From CALACW01 sp963627915 (GTDB lineage: Bacteria > Bacillota > Clostridia > Oscillospirales > Acutalibacteraceae), in contig CAVGCY010000062.1 in NCBI GenBank assembly GCA_963627915.1, positions 1 through 52,841 of the forward strand: a DNA stretch of 52,841 bases, in the 5' to 3' direction. The notes below the pieces were generated by a model. That model saw only the letters and a list, made by a program, of their open reading frames with translations, ran no database searches and had not been told where the DNA came from. The translations under genes were made by a program, and so were the position numbers. Each line of letters begins with the position of its first letter. The stretch's first letter is position 1. Shown in pieces: positions 39,276 to 47,858 of this stretch.

Positions 39276-42244
39276 TATTTTATTTTTATCCTGTATTTAA
39301 ATGAAAAATCCTTTTCCGTAAATCGTCTAAAAGCTTCTCTGCCTTCGTCGTTCGATGAGGACGAATCCATTTTACAGTCAAGATTTACTATCGTCCCGTC
39401 TGTCCTTTCGAGTTCGTCATCATGCTTCGTATCGTGAAGCTGCCTGTCGGAATAATGCTTCGCGTTAAACAGAAATCCGTCAGAATTGACATCATAAAAT
39501 TCGAGTCCCCTGCCGTTTTCGTCCGTAATGCAGGCATAACGCGTCTTATAATGCGCCGAGCACTCCTGCGGCTTTATATAGTGAACAAAATTATTGTCAA
39601 CAGTCGTTTTAAATTTTGAAAGACGGCAGGCTCTGAATCTGTCGGCATACGATTCAACCGGACCGTATCCGAGATACTCGATATTTTCAAATTTTTCATC
39701 TAACGTTAATTCAAGTCCGAATCTCGGCAGATTGGGAACTCTGTCTCCGACATGTGCGCTGCATTCAACATCAACACCTTCGGATGTAAAAATATAATTT
39801 ATATCAGCCTTAACCGCGGGCGGCATTGCCGGGGCGCAGAAGGACATTTTTACGTTTACTACAACCCTGTTTCCCGTATTTTCGATAAGCTCTGCGGAAT
39901 ACGCATGATGCGTACATCTGTCGAATCTCGCCCTGTTCCACGTTTCGTCAAAGCCTCTTGAATTATAATTAATACATCTCCAGATACCGAAATCAACGCT
40001 CGATTTCAGAAAACTGTAGTCACCGTCCGAAATATCCTCAATAAGTCCTGTTATACGACTTATCCGGCACGCATATTTTTCACCCCGGACGATTATTTTC
40101 GTTCTGAATACGGACGCCTCCGTTCTGCCCTCTCCGCTCTTTAACGGCTCTCTGATATCGGAAATTATAATCTGCTCTTCTCCTATAACATAGTCTTTAT
40201 AAGCCCATTCGCAGTCGTTCTTAAGAGCAAGATATACATTCAGCGTAAGCAAGCCGGTTTTAGCGGACGGGATATCTATATCATACGCTTTTGTTTCACC
40301 CGGCATAACGGACGTATCGTTTATAACGGTTGATGAAATAACCTCGCCGTTAAGCTCAAATTCGTATTTTATGTAAAATTCGGAAAGATCGGTATAGAAC
40401 CTTCTGTTTTTTATTTCCAGTCTGCCGTCTTTAAAATAAGCGTAAAAAGGTTTATACACCTTTTTCATATCGTAATAACCGGGACGCAGTCTTCTGTCGG
40501 GAAATACAAGTCCGTCAACGCAGGAGTAATTATCGTTCGGATAATCGCCGAAATCTCCGCCGTAACGGTACTTCGGCTTTTCCTTTGTTGAGATATTGAC
40601 AGCATGGTCGGTAAGCTCCCATATACAACCTCCGAAATATTTATCGTTATCCTCAACCTTATCCCAATGCATGTAAACATCGCCGGTGCTCATAGAGCAG
40701 ACGTATTCGCAGTAAAAGAACGGCTTTTTGCATTCGTCGTTTTCAAGGTATTTCTCAAGATATGATATCGGTGCGTACATACGGCTTTCAACGTCGGATA
40801 TATCGGAAAAATCCTTGCCGAGCCTTTCGGCATACTCAAGATGAGCGTTTTCGTAATGAATCAGCGCACGGTTATCACGTCCTCTTATAAACTCAGCCAT
40901 AGCCCGGTGATTTTCACCGCATCCCGACTCGTTTCCCAAGGACCAGAGAAGAACGCACGAATGGTTCTTATCTCTTTCGTACAGTCTTTCGGCTCGGTCG
41001 AGATACGCCTCTCTCCACTCCGGAGCCGCCGAACAATGCGCCCAGTAATCCCAGTACCAGTCGCCGTAGTTATATCCCATACCGTGCGTTTCCAAATCCG
41101 CCTCGTCAACGACGGCAAAGCCCTGCTCGTCGCACATCTCCAAAAATCTCGGGTCGTTCGGATAATGCGACGTTCTTATCATATTAACGCTTGCCTGTTT
41201 TAACAAGCGCAAATCGCGCTTCATGCTTTCAACACTTACCGCATAACCCGTTTCAGGGTCGGAATCGTGACGGTTTATGCCCCTGCATTTAAATTTAACG
41301 CCGTTTAAGAGAACAACGGAATCCTTTATTTCAAATCTTCTCATTCCGATTTTAAAATAAATATTTTCGCAGCCGTTCTTTATTTTAAGCGTATACAGCG
41401 CGGGAGTTTCGGGCGTCCAAAGCGAAACGTCATTTACCTCAAATGATGTTTTTTTACACACAATTCCGGAGCATATCTCTTTTCCCTTCGGTGAATAAAG
41501 AGTATAAAATGGCTTTACGATACCGTCGGAAATTACCGTCATTTCTATTTCGGCATTTTTAAAATCTTCGTCAAGGTTATGTATAATCTGAACGTCTTTA
41601 ATATGATTTTCGTCACGCGTAAGAATATAAACGTCTCTGAATATGCCCGACAGCCTGAAAAAATCCTGATCCTCCAGATATGAGCCGGTGCAATGTTTTA
41701 CAACGAGAACCTCGATTTTATTTTCACCGTCATAAAGATATTTTGTAACCTCAAATTCACTTATACAGTGACTGACCTCGGAGTATCCGACAAAAGACGA
41801 ATTTATCCACAAATAGAAGCACGAGCTTACGCCCTCGAAGTTTATATAGTACTTTTTGTTATTCTGCTTTTTAAAATCGAACGTACGCCGGTACAGTCCG
41901 CACGGATCAACGTCCGGCAGATGCGGAGGATCGACCGGGTACGTGTAGTCCTGGTTTATGTAATTCGGCGCGTCGTATCCCCTGCCGAGCTTTAACTGCC
42001 AGTTAAACGGAACAGTCATCCGCTCTAAGCACTTCTCATCTGAGGGAAATACCGAGTCCAAAACATCAAGCTCATATACGTTTTTATAAAATTTAAAATC
42101 CCATTCTCCGTTCAGAAGCGTGAAAAAAGATGAATTTTCGCGTCTTGTACAGTCGTCGGAATCAGAGAACGGAACGAAATACGCCCTCGGTTTTTCGCAT
42201 CCGATATGGAGCGTATTTAAGTCCGTGTGATAATATCCTGTCAT
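39275..42244 (-). CDS. GH2 beta-galactosidase, LacZ type
   Basis: A 989-residue protein with AAAGG upstream of its ATG. The order is: N-terminal sugar-binding jelly roll (VPFNWQL, CGLYRRTF), immunoglobulin-like domain, TIM barrel and C-terminal beta domain. In the barrel, GINRHDSDPETG and MIRTSHYPNDPRF precede SLGNESGCGENH with the acid/base glutamate and FFYCEYVCSM with the nucleophile glutamate. The long-LacZ C-terminal domain includes YGPVESYADR. It is cytoplasmic. It probably forms a unit with the GH3 gene 29 nt upstream on the same strand. GH2 also includes beta-glucuronidases and mannosidases, but the domain length and HDSDPETG loop favour beta-galactosidase. Confidence 0.92.
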   Translation of the reverse strand: MTGYYHTDLNTLHIGCEKPRAYFVPFSDSDDCTRRENSSFFTLLNGEWDFKFYKNVYELDVLDSVFPSDEKCLERMTVPFNWQLKLGRGYDAPNYINQDYTYPVDPPHLPDVDPCGLYRRTFDFKKQNNKKYYINFEGVSSCFYLWINSSFVGYSEVSHCISEFEVTKYLYDGENKIEVLVVKHCTGSYLEDQDFFRLSGIFRDVYILTRDENHIKDVQIIHNLDEDFKNAEIEMTVISDGIVKPFYTLYSPKGKEICSGIVCKKTSFEVNDVSLWTPETPALYTLKIKNGCENIYFKIGMRRFEIKDSVVLLNGVKFKCRGINRHDSDPETGYAVSVESMKRDLRLLKQASVNMIRTSHYPNDPRFLEMCDEQGFAVVDEADLETHGMGYNYGDWYWDYWAHCSAAPEWREAYLDRAERLYERDKNHSCVLLWSLGNESGCGENHRAMAEFIRGRDNRALIHYENAHLEYAERLGKDFSDISDVESRMYAPISYLEKYLENDECKKPFFYCEYVCSMSTGDVYMHWDKVEDNDKYFGGCIWELTDHAVNISTKEKPKYRYGGDFGDYPNDNYSCVDGLVFPDRRLRPGYYDMKKVYKPFYAYFKDGRLEIKNRRFYTDLSEFYIKYEFELNGEVISSTVINDTSVMPGETKAYDIDIPSAKTGLLTLNVYLALKNDCEWAYKDYVIGEEQIIISDIREPLKSGEGRTEASVFRTKIIVRGEKYACRISRITGLIEDISDGDYSFLKSSVDFGIWRCINYNSRGFDETWNRARFDRCTHHAYSAELIENTGNRVVVNVKMSFCAPAMPPAVKADINYIFTSEGVDVECSAHVGDRVPNLPRFGLELTLDEKFENIEYLGYGPVESYADRFRACRLSKFKTTVDNNFVHYIKPQECSAHYKTRYACITDENGRGLEFYDVNSDGFLFNAKHYSDRQLHDTKHDDELERTDGTIVNLDCKMDSSSSNDEGREAFRRFTEKDFSFKYRIKIK

Positions 42245-42273
42245 TAATTTCAGCCTTTCAACTTTATTTAATA

Positions 42274-44700
42274 TCAGATACCGAGTACCTGTATTAAATT
42301 CAATACATTTTCAGCGCATCTCTGTATTTCGCCCAATGTTATACCATCCTTCTTTTTAAGAGACGATAAAAGAGTGCCGTCGGGAACGCGCCTTGAACCT
42401 CTTTCTCCGCCGGGCATGAGAACATCGACCTGCGCCGCAACTCTGTACGCCTGTTTTTTCATATTTTTAAATTCCGGGCTACTGCCTTTTTTCATCCACC
42501 AGTCGGTCATGACATTTCCCTTATATCCCCATTCCGAACGCAGAACAGTCGTACACAAATCATAATTATAATGACTGTATACGGAATTGACTTTGTTATA
42601 GGAGGTCATTATATTTTTAGGTCTGCCCTCCTTTACGCAAATTTCAAAACCCCTTAAATAAATTTCCCGCAAGGCTCTCTCACTTACAACCGAGTCGTTC
42701 ATATTTCGTCTGTATTCCTGATTATTGCACGCAAAATGCTTAGGACACGCGCTGAAACCCTCGGACTGTATACCCCTGACTGCGGCAGCCGCGATTTTAC
42801 CGGATACAAGCGGGTCCTCGCTGTAATATTCAAAATTACGTCCGCACAAAGGATTTCTGTGAATATTCATTCCCGGAGCCAGCAAAACGTCAGAACCGCA
42901 TTTTTTCATCTCTTTTGCAACGGCGGAATACACTTTTTCAACCGTATCCGGATTAAACGTGCATGCAAGAAGCGTACCGCACGGCAAAAGCGAACACTGT
43001 GCTGAAAGCCTTATGCCCGACGGACCGTCCGTCGCAGTAACCGGCATTATTCCCTTATCTCTCAGCGATTCAAGCACGCCGCCGAACACTCCCGCATTGC
43101 CCTTCGCGCCGAGAGGACTGTTCATTGTGCGGTCGCCCCTCGTTATCGCCTCCAATTCATCGTTGTCAAGCTGAGCGATAAAATCGTGCATCGAGCATTT
43201 ACCGCTTTTTACGTCAGACAGCTTATACCCCATGTCACCCGTCTGAGGTATTGCTTCGGGACGGGAGGATATGATTCTCCGTCTTAAATCCGTACGATTC
43301 ATAACGGCCTTCTTATATGAAATCGCCGTCGAATCTCCGAGCTTTTTAGCAGTCATTATATCAAATTCTTTTCTCGGAGCGCATATCTGCTCTTTTTTAT
43401 CGTAAAGGACTGTATTTTTATTGTAATAAGCAAGAATTTTTTTAACGTCTCTTACGTTTTTACCCATGTAAAAAACAAATTCTCCCTCGTTTATAACATA
43501 GCAGTTTTCATATCCCGTAACACCCTCGTCGTCGTATGAACACAGCGCGTAATTCTCCGCGCACAGATTAAGCGTTTCACTTTCGCCGGGATTCAGATTC
43601 CCGGTTTTACCGAAAGCAATCAGAACAAGCACCGGTTCGCCGAGAGGTCGGCACGGTTTTTCAAGATATATTCCGACAGTCTCTCTGCCTGTATACTCTC
43701 CGGTATTTGATACTTTTATTTTAAATTCAAATCCTGAATCCGTCTTTTTCGCGCCGACAGCCTTACAATCAAACTCAGTATAGCTCAATCCGTAACCAAA
43801 CGGATAAACGACTTTATTTTTTGCAAAAGTTTCAAAATATCTGTAACCGACATAGATATCCTCTTTGTAAAATGTAAAATCCTTATCACCGAAATTCTCA
43901 TCTGACGGATAGTCCTCGATGGAATTTGCAATCGTGTCGGTTAAACGTCCGCTCGGACAGACCTTACCGCACAGAATATCCGCGGCGGCATTGCCCGCTT
44001 CCATACCGCCCTGCCAGATTATAAGAACCGCGCCGATTTTGCTTTTATATCTTCTGAGCCAGCTCAAATCGAATACTCCGCCGATATTAAGCAATATAAC
44101 GACGTTGTCGTACGCCGAGGTTACCTTATCGAGCATATCCGCCTCGTCGTCGGCAAGAAACCAGCTTCCCTTTTCTTTTTTACAGTCCCTGTCCTCGCCG
44201 GAGCTTCTGCCTATCGTGACAACGGCGATATCATTATTCAGAGATGATAGCCTTACATCGTCTATATCAAGCTCCGCCTCCGGATAATAAAACGGCCAAT
44301 GCGCCCAAAATCCGTGATTTATCGGATTCTTTTCATCATAATCCTTATAAAACGAGGCAATTTTTTCATCGAGCGTAAGTTTTCCGCAGTTTCTGATACC
44401 GTCGGCGACGCTTACTGCATAAGGCTTGTTTACGTCTCCGCCCGAACCATAACCGGCGAAATGCGTCTGATATGAAGTTATTCCGAACAATGCTGTTCCT
44501 GCACCCTCTTTAAGAGGCAAAACGCCGTTATTTTCAAGAAGAACCGCACCCTCCGCGGCGGCGGAACGGAAAAGCTCCGAAACCTCAATATCAATATCCC
44601 CTCCGTAGGATTCGCGCTTTGTTTCGTCTTGTGAGAGTGAATTTACGAGCGACGCGGCGGTTTTTGTTACAATGCGGTTTATTTTCTTTTTTAAATCCAT
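42274..44700 (-). CDS. GH3 beta-glucosidase with permuted domain order
   Basis: An 808-residue protein with GGTGAT before its ATG. The usual GH3 order is reversed. The alpha/beta-sandwich domain comes first (residues about 45-270: AAAEGAVLLENNGVLPL, GRSSGEDRD, IIWQGGMEAGNAAADIL). Then comes a fibronectin-III-like domain (about 320-420). The TIM-barrel domain is at the C-terminal end (about 500-805: TDGPSGIRL, CPKHFACNNQE, VMTDWW with nucleophile D733). The same permutation is known from Ruminococcus-type beta-glucosidases. There is no signal peptide, so it acts inside the cell on short beta-glucosides. The gene precedes GH2 on the same strand. Confidence 0.93.
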   Translation of the reverse strand: MDLKKKINRIVTKTAASLVNSLSQDETKRESYGGDIDIEVSELFRSAAAEGAVLLENNGVLPLKEGAGTALFGITSYQTHFAGYGSGGDVNKPYAVSVADGIRNCGKLTLDEKIASFYKDYDEKNPINHGFWAHWPFYYPEAELDIDDVRLSSLNNDIAVVTIGRSSGEDRDCKKEKGSWFLADDEADMLDKVTSAYDNVVILLNIGGVFDLSWLRRYKSKIGAVLIIWQGGMEAGNAAADILCGKVCPSGRLTDTIANSIEDYPSDENFGDKDFTFYKEDIYVGYRYFETFAKNKVVYPFGYGLSYTEFDCKAVGAKKTDSGFEFKIKVSNTGEYTGRETVGIYLEKPCRPLGEPVLVLIAFGKTGNLNPGESETLNLCAENYALCSYDDEGVTGYENCYVINEGEFVFYMGKNVRDVKKILAYYNKNTVLYDKKEQICAPRKEFDIMTAKKLGDSTAISYKKAVMNRTDLRRRIISSRPEAIPQTGDMGYKLSDVKSGKCSMHDFIAQLDNDELEAITRGDRTMNSPLGAKGNAGVFGGVLESLRDKGIMPVTATDGPSGIRLSAQCSLLPCGTLLACTFNPDTVEKVYSAVAKEMKKCGSDVLLAPGMNIHRNPLCGRNFEYYSEDPLVSGKIAAAAVRGIQSEGFSACPKHFACNNQEYRRNMNDSVVSERALREIYLRGFEICVKEGRPKNIMTSYNKVNSVYSHYNYDLCTTVLRSEWGYKGNVMTDWWMKKGSSPEFKNMKKQAYRVAAQVDVLMPGGERGSRRVPDGTLLSSLKKKDGITLGEIQRCAENVLNLIQVLGI

Positions 44701-44804
44701 TATATCACCGTCTTAACTTTTATACTTTTCTATTATATATACAAGACGCGGTTATGTAAAGCCCGAAAATTTTTTTTAAAAATAAAAAAATTTCGATTAA
44801 ACTA

Positions 44805-44833
44805 TTTACATATCGATAATATTATGATATAAT
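44805..44833 (+). promoter_or_regulatory. tRNA-Val promoter
   Basis: TTTACA (44805-44810) and TATAAT (44828-44833) with 17-nt spacing; the tRNA begins 12 nt further on. Confidence 0.82.
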
Positions 44834-44845
44834 CATTTTCGTTTT

Positions 44846-44922
44846 GAGGGTGTAGCTCAGTTGGTTAGAGTGCTTGCTTGACATGCAAGAGGTCGGTGGT
44901 TCGAGCCCACTCATCCTCACCA
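44846..44922 (+). tRNA. tRNA-Val (anticodon GAC), CCA encoded
   Basis: The acceptor arms GAGGGTG and CATCCTC pair with one G-T wobble. TAGCTCAGTTGG is the D-arm, CTTGC-TTGACAT-GCAAG is the anticodon arm with anticodon GAC, and GGTTCGAGCC is the T-arm. The 3' CCA is in the DNA at 44920-44922. Confidence 0.97.
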
Positions 44923-44923
44923 G

Positions 44924-44956
44924 AACCGTCCCGCACGGCAGTGCAGGACGGTTTAT
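44924..44956 (+). terminator. hairpin after tRNA-Val
   Basis: AACCGTCC and GGACGGTT pair, with inner GCAC/GTGC. Only TTTATT follows, so termination is probably partial; readthrough could feed the CadC-like gene 32 nt downstream, which has no other promoter in that gap. Confidence 0.6.
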
Positions 44957-44987
44957 TCAGTATGTTAATAAAACTGAAGGTGATATT

Positions 44988-45344
44988 ATGGACGAAGAAA
45001 AATGCGAATGTAACGTTTCGGAACCTGAAAAAATAAAGGCAATACGGGACGAAATGCTAACCGACGAGGAAATTGAGGATGTCGCGAATCTTTTTAAAAT
45101 TCTCGGCGACCCGACGCGCGCGCGAATCGTTACCGCACTCGATAACAAAGAGGTCTGCGTATGCGACCTTGCGGAAGCTCTCGGAATGACCAAGTCCGCG
45201 GTTTCCCATCAGCTTGCGATTTTAAAGGCTAACAATATCGTCAAGTCACGCCGAGATGGCAAACATATTTATTACAGCTTCGACGACGGACATATCACGG
45301 CTGTAATCGAAATAGCGCAGTCGCACATAAAACATAAGCATTGA
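44988..45344 (+). CDS. cadC: CadC-like ArsR/SmtB-family metal-sensing repressor
   Basis: A 118-residue protein from ATG 44988 with GAAGGTGAT upstream; the frame extends back to 44874 but that would overlap the tRNA. The helix-turn-helix DLAEALGMTKSAVSHQLAILK is typical of ArsR/SmtB. The four cysteines C6, C8, C57 and C59 (EVCVCD) lie where the Cd/Pb/Zn alpha3N site of CadC lies (N-terminal pair plus C-x-C). It should repress the HMA-ATPase unit downstream, whose promoter holds two related operator copies. It is transcribed from the tRNA side and ends in a strong terminator. Confidence 0.9.
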   Translation: MDEEKCECNVSEPEKIKAIRDEMLTDEEIEDVANLFKILGDPTRARIVTALDNKEVCVCDLAEALGMTKSAVSHQLAILKANNIVKSRRDGKHIYYSFDDGHITAVIEIAQSHIKHKH

Positions 45345-45361
45345 TTCATATAATCGACATT

Positions 45362-45405
45362 TGAGAAATATCCGTAGTTTTTTTCGGATATTTCTCATTT
45401 TTTTT
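45362..45405 (+). terminator. terminator of the cadC-like gene
   Basis: TGAGAAATATCCG (45362-45374) and CGGATATTTCTCA (45385-45397) form a perfect 13-bp stem followed by eight T. Confidence 0.93.
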
Positions 45406-45415
45406 GAAAAAGCTG

Positions 45416-45472
45416 TTGACAATTGAATGGTTGCTCAATTATAATACAAATGACAGATGAACAACCGTTCAA
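45416..45472 (+). promoter_or_regulatory. metal-efflux promoter with two CadC-type operators
   Basis: TTGACA (45416-45421) and TATAAT (45440-45445) have 18-nt spacing. TTGAATGGTTGCTCAA (45423-45438) lies in the spacer. Its near copy in reverse orientation, TGAACAACCGTTCAA (45458-45472), lies just after the likely transcription start. Consensus of both is TTGAAYGGTTGYTCA. ArsR/SmtB repressors bind imperfect dyads of this kind. Confidence 0.8.
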
Positions 45473-45512
45473 CTGTTTAATGAATTTATCGATTGAGAGA
45501 GGTATGATTACC

Positions 45513-45731
45513 ATGAAAAAAACATACGCTATTGAAGTAGACTGTGCAAACTGCGCCGCTAAAATGGAGGAAGCGGCTTCAAAGACTCAGGGAGTAAAAT
45601 CGGCCGTCGTATCCTTCATGACTCAGAAAATGAAAATCGAATTTGAGGACGGGGCTGACATCGACTCGACTATTAAGCTCGTACTTAAAAACTGCAAAAA
45701 AGTCGAGGACGACTGTGAAATATTTATCTGA
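45513..45731 (+). CDS. stand-alone heavy-metal-associated (HMA) domain protein
   Basis: A 72-residue protein from ATG 45513, with GAGAGAGG 10 nt upstream; an ATG at 45504 is too close to that site. It is a single HMA domain with the metal motif V-D-C-A-N-C (C11 and C14). Such domains bind Cu+, Zn2+ or Cd2+. Because the following ATPase lacks its own N-terminal HMA domain, this looks like a detached N-terminal domain or metallochaperone. It lies behind the CadC-type operators and 30 nt before the ATPase. Confidence 0.88.
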   Translation: MKKTYAIEVDCANCAAKMEEAASKTQGVKSAVVSFMTQKMKIEFEDGADIDSTIKLVLKNCKKVEDDCEIFI

Positions 45732-45761
45732 GTTAATATTTTAAGCACGGAGCGGATTATC

Positions 45762-47636
45762 TTGAATAAAAAACAAAAAAAAGTTCTCATACGTATTATA
45801 ATATCGGCTGTTCTTGTAATAACACTGTCTGTTTTGTTTAAATTTATCGAGTTAAACGTTTGGATACAGTGTGTTCTTTATCTTATCCCCTACATGATTA
45901 TCGGTTACGATATCCTGAAAAAGGCTGTAAAGGGCATATTCAAGGGTCAGATTTTTGATGAAAATTTTCTCATGGCAGTTGCAACGGTCGGAGCTATCGG
46001 ACTGGGCGACTTCCGCGAGGGAGCTGCCGTTATGCTGTTCTATCAGACCGGCGAGCTTTTTCAGAGCATTGCAGTCGGCAAGAGCCGCAAGAACATAACC
46101 GACTTAATGAATATACGCCCCGATTACGCAAACGTTGAAATCGACGGCAGATTAGAGCAGGTTGACCCCGACGACGTTGAAACGGGCACCGAAATAATTG
46201 TAAACCCCGGAGAGAAAGTACCTATCGACGGTATTGTGGTTTCGGGCGAAACCACGCTTGACGCAAGCGCACTCACGGGGGAGAGCGTACCGAGAAGCGC
46301 AAAGGTCGGCGATGAAATAATCAGCGGATGCATTAATCTTACGGGCGCGGTCAAAATCAAAACGACAAAGGAATTTGGCGAATCCACGGTTTCAAAAATA
46401 CTCGACCTCGTTGAAAATTCGAGTATGAAAAAATCAAGAAGTGAGAATTTTATCACAAAATTTGCAAAGTATTACACTCCCGCCGTCTGTATCGGCGCAC
46501 TTGCGCTTGCGATTCTGCCCCCTGTTGTAAGACTTATAATCGGTCAATCCCCCGAATGGGGAAACTGGATAACGAGAGCGTTGACATTTCTTGTAATCAG
46601 CTGTCCGTGCGCACTTGTAATTTCAATACCGTTAAGCTTTTTTGGGGGAATCGGATGCGCCTCGAGTAACGGAATTTTAGTAAAAGGTTCTAATTATCTT
46701 GAAGCTCTTTCGGATGCAAAATACTTTGTATTCGATAAAACCGGAACGCTTACAAAAGGCGTTTTCGAGGTAACGGGCGTTTATCCTTCAAACGGATTCG
46801 ATTCAGACTCGCTCTTATATTACGCTTCATACGCCGAAAGCGGTTCAAGCCACCCTATAAGCATAAGTCTTAAAAAGCATTACGGCAAAAATATCGACAG
46901 AAGCAAAGTAACGGACATAAAGGAAATTTCCGGTCACGGAGTTTCCGCATCAGTCAATTCAAAGCAGGTTTACGCCGGCAATATTAAATTAATGAATCTC
47001 GAAAATATAATGGTTTCGGACGTTCATGACGAGGGAACGGTCGTATATGTAAGCGTTGACGGAAAATATGCCGGACGAATAGTCATTTCCGACATGATAA
47101 AAGACACGTCGAAAAATGCAATTTCCCTCTTAAATCATTACGGAATCAAAAAAACCGTCATGCTCACGGGCGATTCCGAAAACGCGGCGAAACGCACCGC
47201 TTCGCAAATCGGAATAGACGAATACAAAGCTCGTCTCCTGCCGGCGGATAAGGTAACCGAGGTTGAAAAACTTCTCGACGAAAAGTCCGGAAGGGAAAAG
47301 CTTGTTTTTGTCGGCGACGGAATAAACGATGCTCCCGTACTTTCGAGAGCGGACATAGGAATAGCAATGGGCGCACTCGGTTCTGACGCCGCAATCGAGG
47401 CGGCGGATATCGTACTGATGGACGATGACCCCGCAAAAATTCCTCTTGCGCTGAAAATTTCACAGAAAACCTTACGCATTGTTAAGGAAAATATAATATT
47501 CTCGCTTCTTATAAAAGCAGTATGCCTGATTTTGGGCGCACTCGGAATTGCGAATATGTGGATTGCAATCTTTGCGGACGTAGGAGTTATGGTTATTGCC
47601 GTACTCAACGCTGTAAGAGCCTTAAAATTAAAATAA
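45762..47636 (+). CDS. cadA: P1B-type heavy-metal ATPase (Cd/Zn/Pb exporter)
   Basis: A 624-residue protein starting at TTG with GGAGCGG upstream; no ATG fits. Motifs in order: actuator loop LTGESVPRS, the transmembrane metal motif SCPCALVIS, phosphorylation loop DKTGTLTKG, HP-type histidine in GSSHPISI, and GDGINDAPVLSRADIGIAMG. The last membrane segment contains IFADVGVM, with the aspartate found in the Zn/Cd/Pb group (P1B-2). It lacks an N-terminal metal domain, which is encoded separately just upstream. It exports toxic divalent metal and is controlled by the CadC-like repressor. Confidence 0.93.
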   Translation: MNKKQKKVLIRIIISAVLVITLSVLFKFIELNVWIQCVLYLIPYMIIGYDILKKAVKGIFKGQIFDENFLMAVATVGAIGLGDFREGAAVMLFYQTGELFQSIAVGKSRKNITDLMNIRPDYANVEIDGRLEQVDPDDVETGTEIIVNPGEKVPIDGIVVSGETTLDASALTGESVPRSAKVGDEIISGCINLTGAVKIKTTKEFGESTVSKILDLVENSSMKKSRSENFITKFAKYYTPAVCIGALALAILPPVVRLIIGQSPEWGNWITRALTFLVISCPCALVISIPLSFFGGIGCASSNGILVKGSNYLEALSDAKYFVFDKTGTLTKGVFEVTGVYPSNGFDSDSLLYYASYAESGSSHPISISLKKHYGKNIDRSKVTDIKEISGHGVSASVNSKQVYAGNIKLMNLENIMVSDVHDEGTVVYVSVDGKYAGRIVISDMIKDTSKNAISLLNHYGIKKTVMLTGDSENAAKRTASQIGIDEYKARLLPADKVTEVEKLLDEKSGREKLVFVGDGINDAPVLSRADIGIAMGALGSDAAIEAADIVLMDDDPAKIPLALKISQKTLRIVKENIIFSLLIKAVCLILGALGIANMWIAIFADVGVMVIAVLNAVRALKLK

Positions 47637-47654
47637 CGGCCAAATAAAGCTTCG

Positions 47655-47688
47655 GATTATCAATCCGGCCGCAGGCTTCTTTTTAAAT
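47655..47688 (+). terminator. probable terminator of the metal-efflux operon
   Basis: CGGATT and AATCCG pair around a 3-nt loop, with imperfect outer pairing of AAGC and GCTT, followed by CTTTTT. Confidence 0.5.
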
Positions 47689-47748
47689 TCTGCATTAAAA
47701 AATCATTTTCAACCCCTTAAATATCGTCGGTTTTTCGTTAGGAGAAAG

Positions 47749-47777
47749 TTGACAGTCAATCGAACGGGTATTATAAT
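47749..47777 (+). promoter_or_regulatory. promoter of the iron-type alcohol dehydrogenase gene
   Basis: TTGACA (47749-47754) and TATAAT (47772-47777) with 17-nt spacing. Confidence 0.85.
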
Positions 47778-47795
47778 TATCTATAACAAAGCTAA

Positions 47796-47811
47796 TCGAT
47801 GATATCATCGA
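47796..47811. promoter_or_regulatory. 16-bp perfect palindrome in the dehydrogenase leader
   Basis: TCGATGATATCATCGA is self-complementary and starts about 12 nt after the expected transcription start. AGCT on either side extends the pairing. It may be an operator or a leader hairpin. Confidence 0.5.
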
Positions 47812-47858
47812 CGAAAGCTCAGCATATTCATTTTTTCTTCAAAAGGAATGTGATTTTC

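Noticed and set aside
44874..44987. N-terminal extension of the CadC-like repressor
   Set aside because: The upstream start lies inside tRNA-Val; the ATG at 44988 has a ribosome-binding site and begins at the family's normal length.
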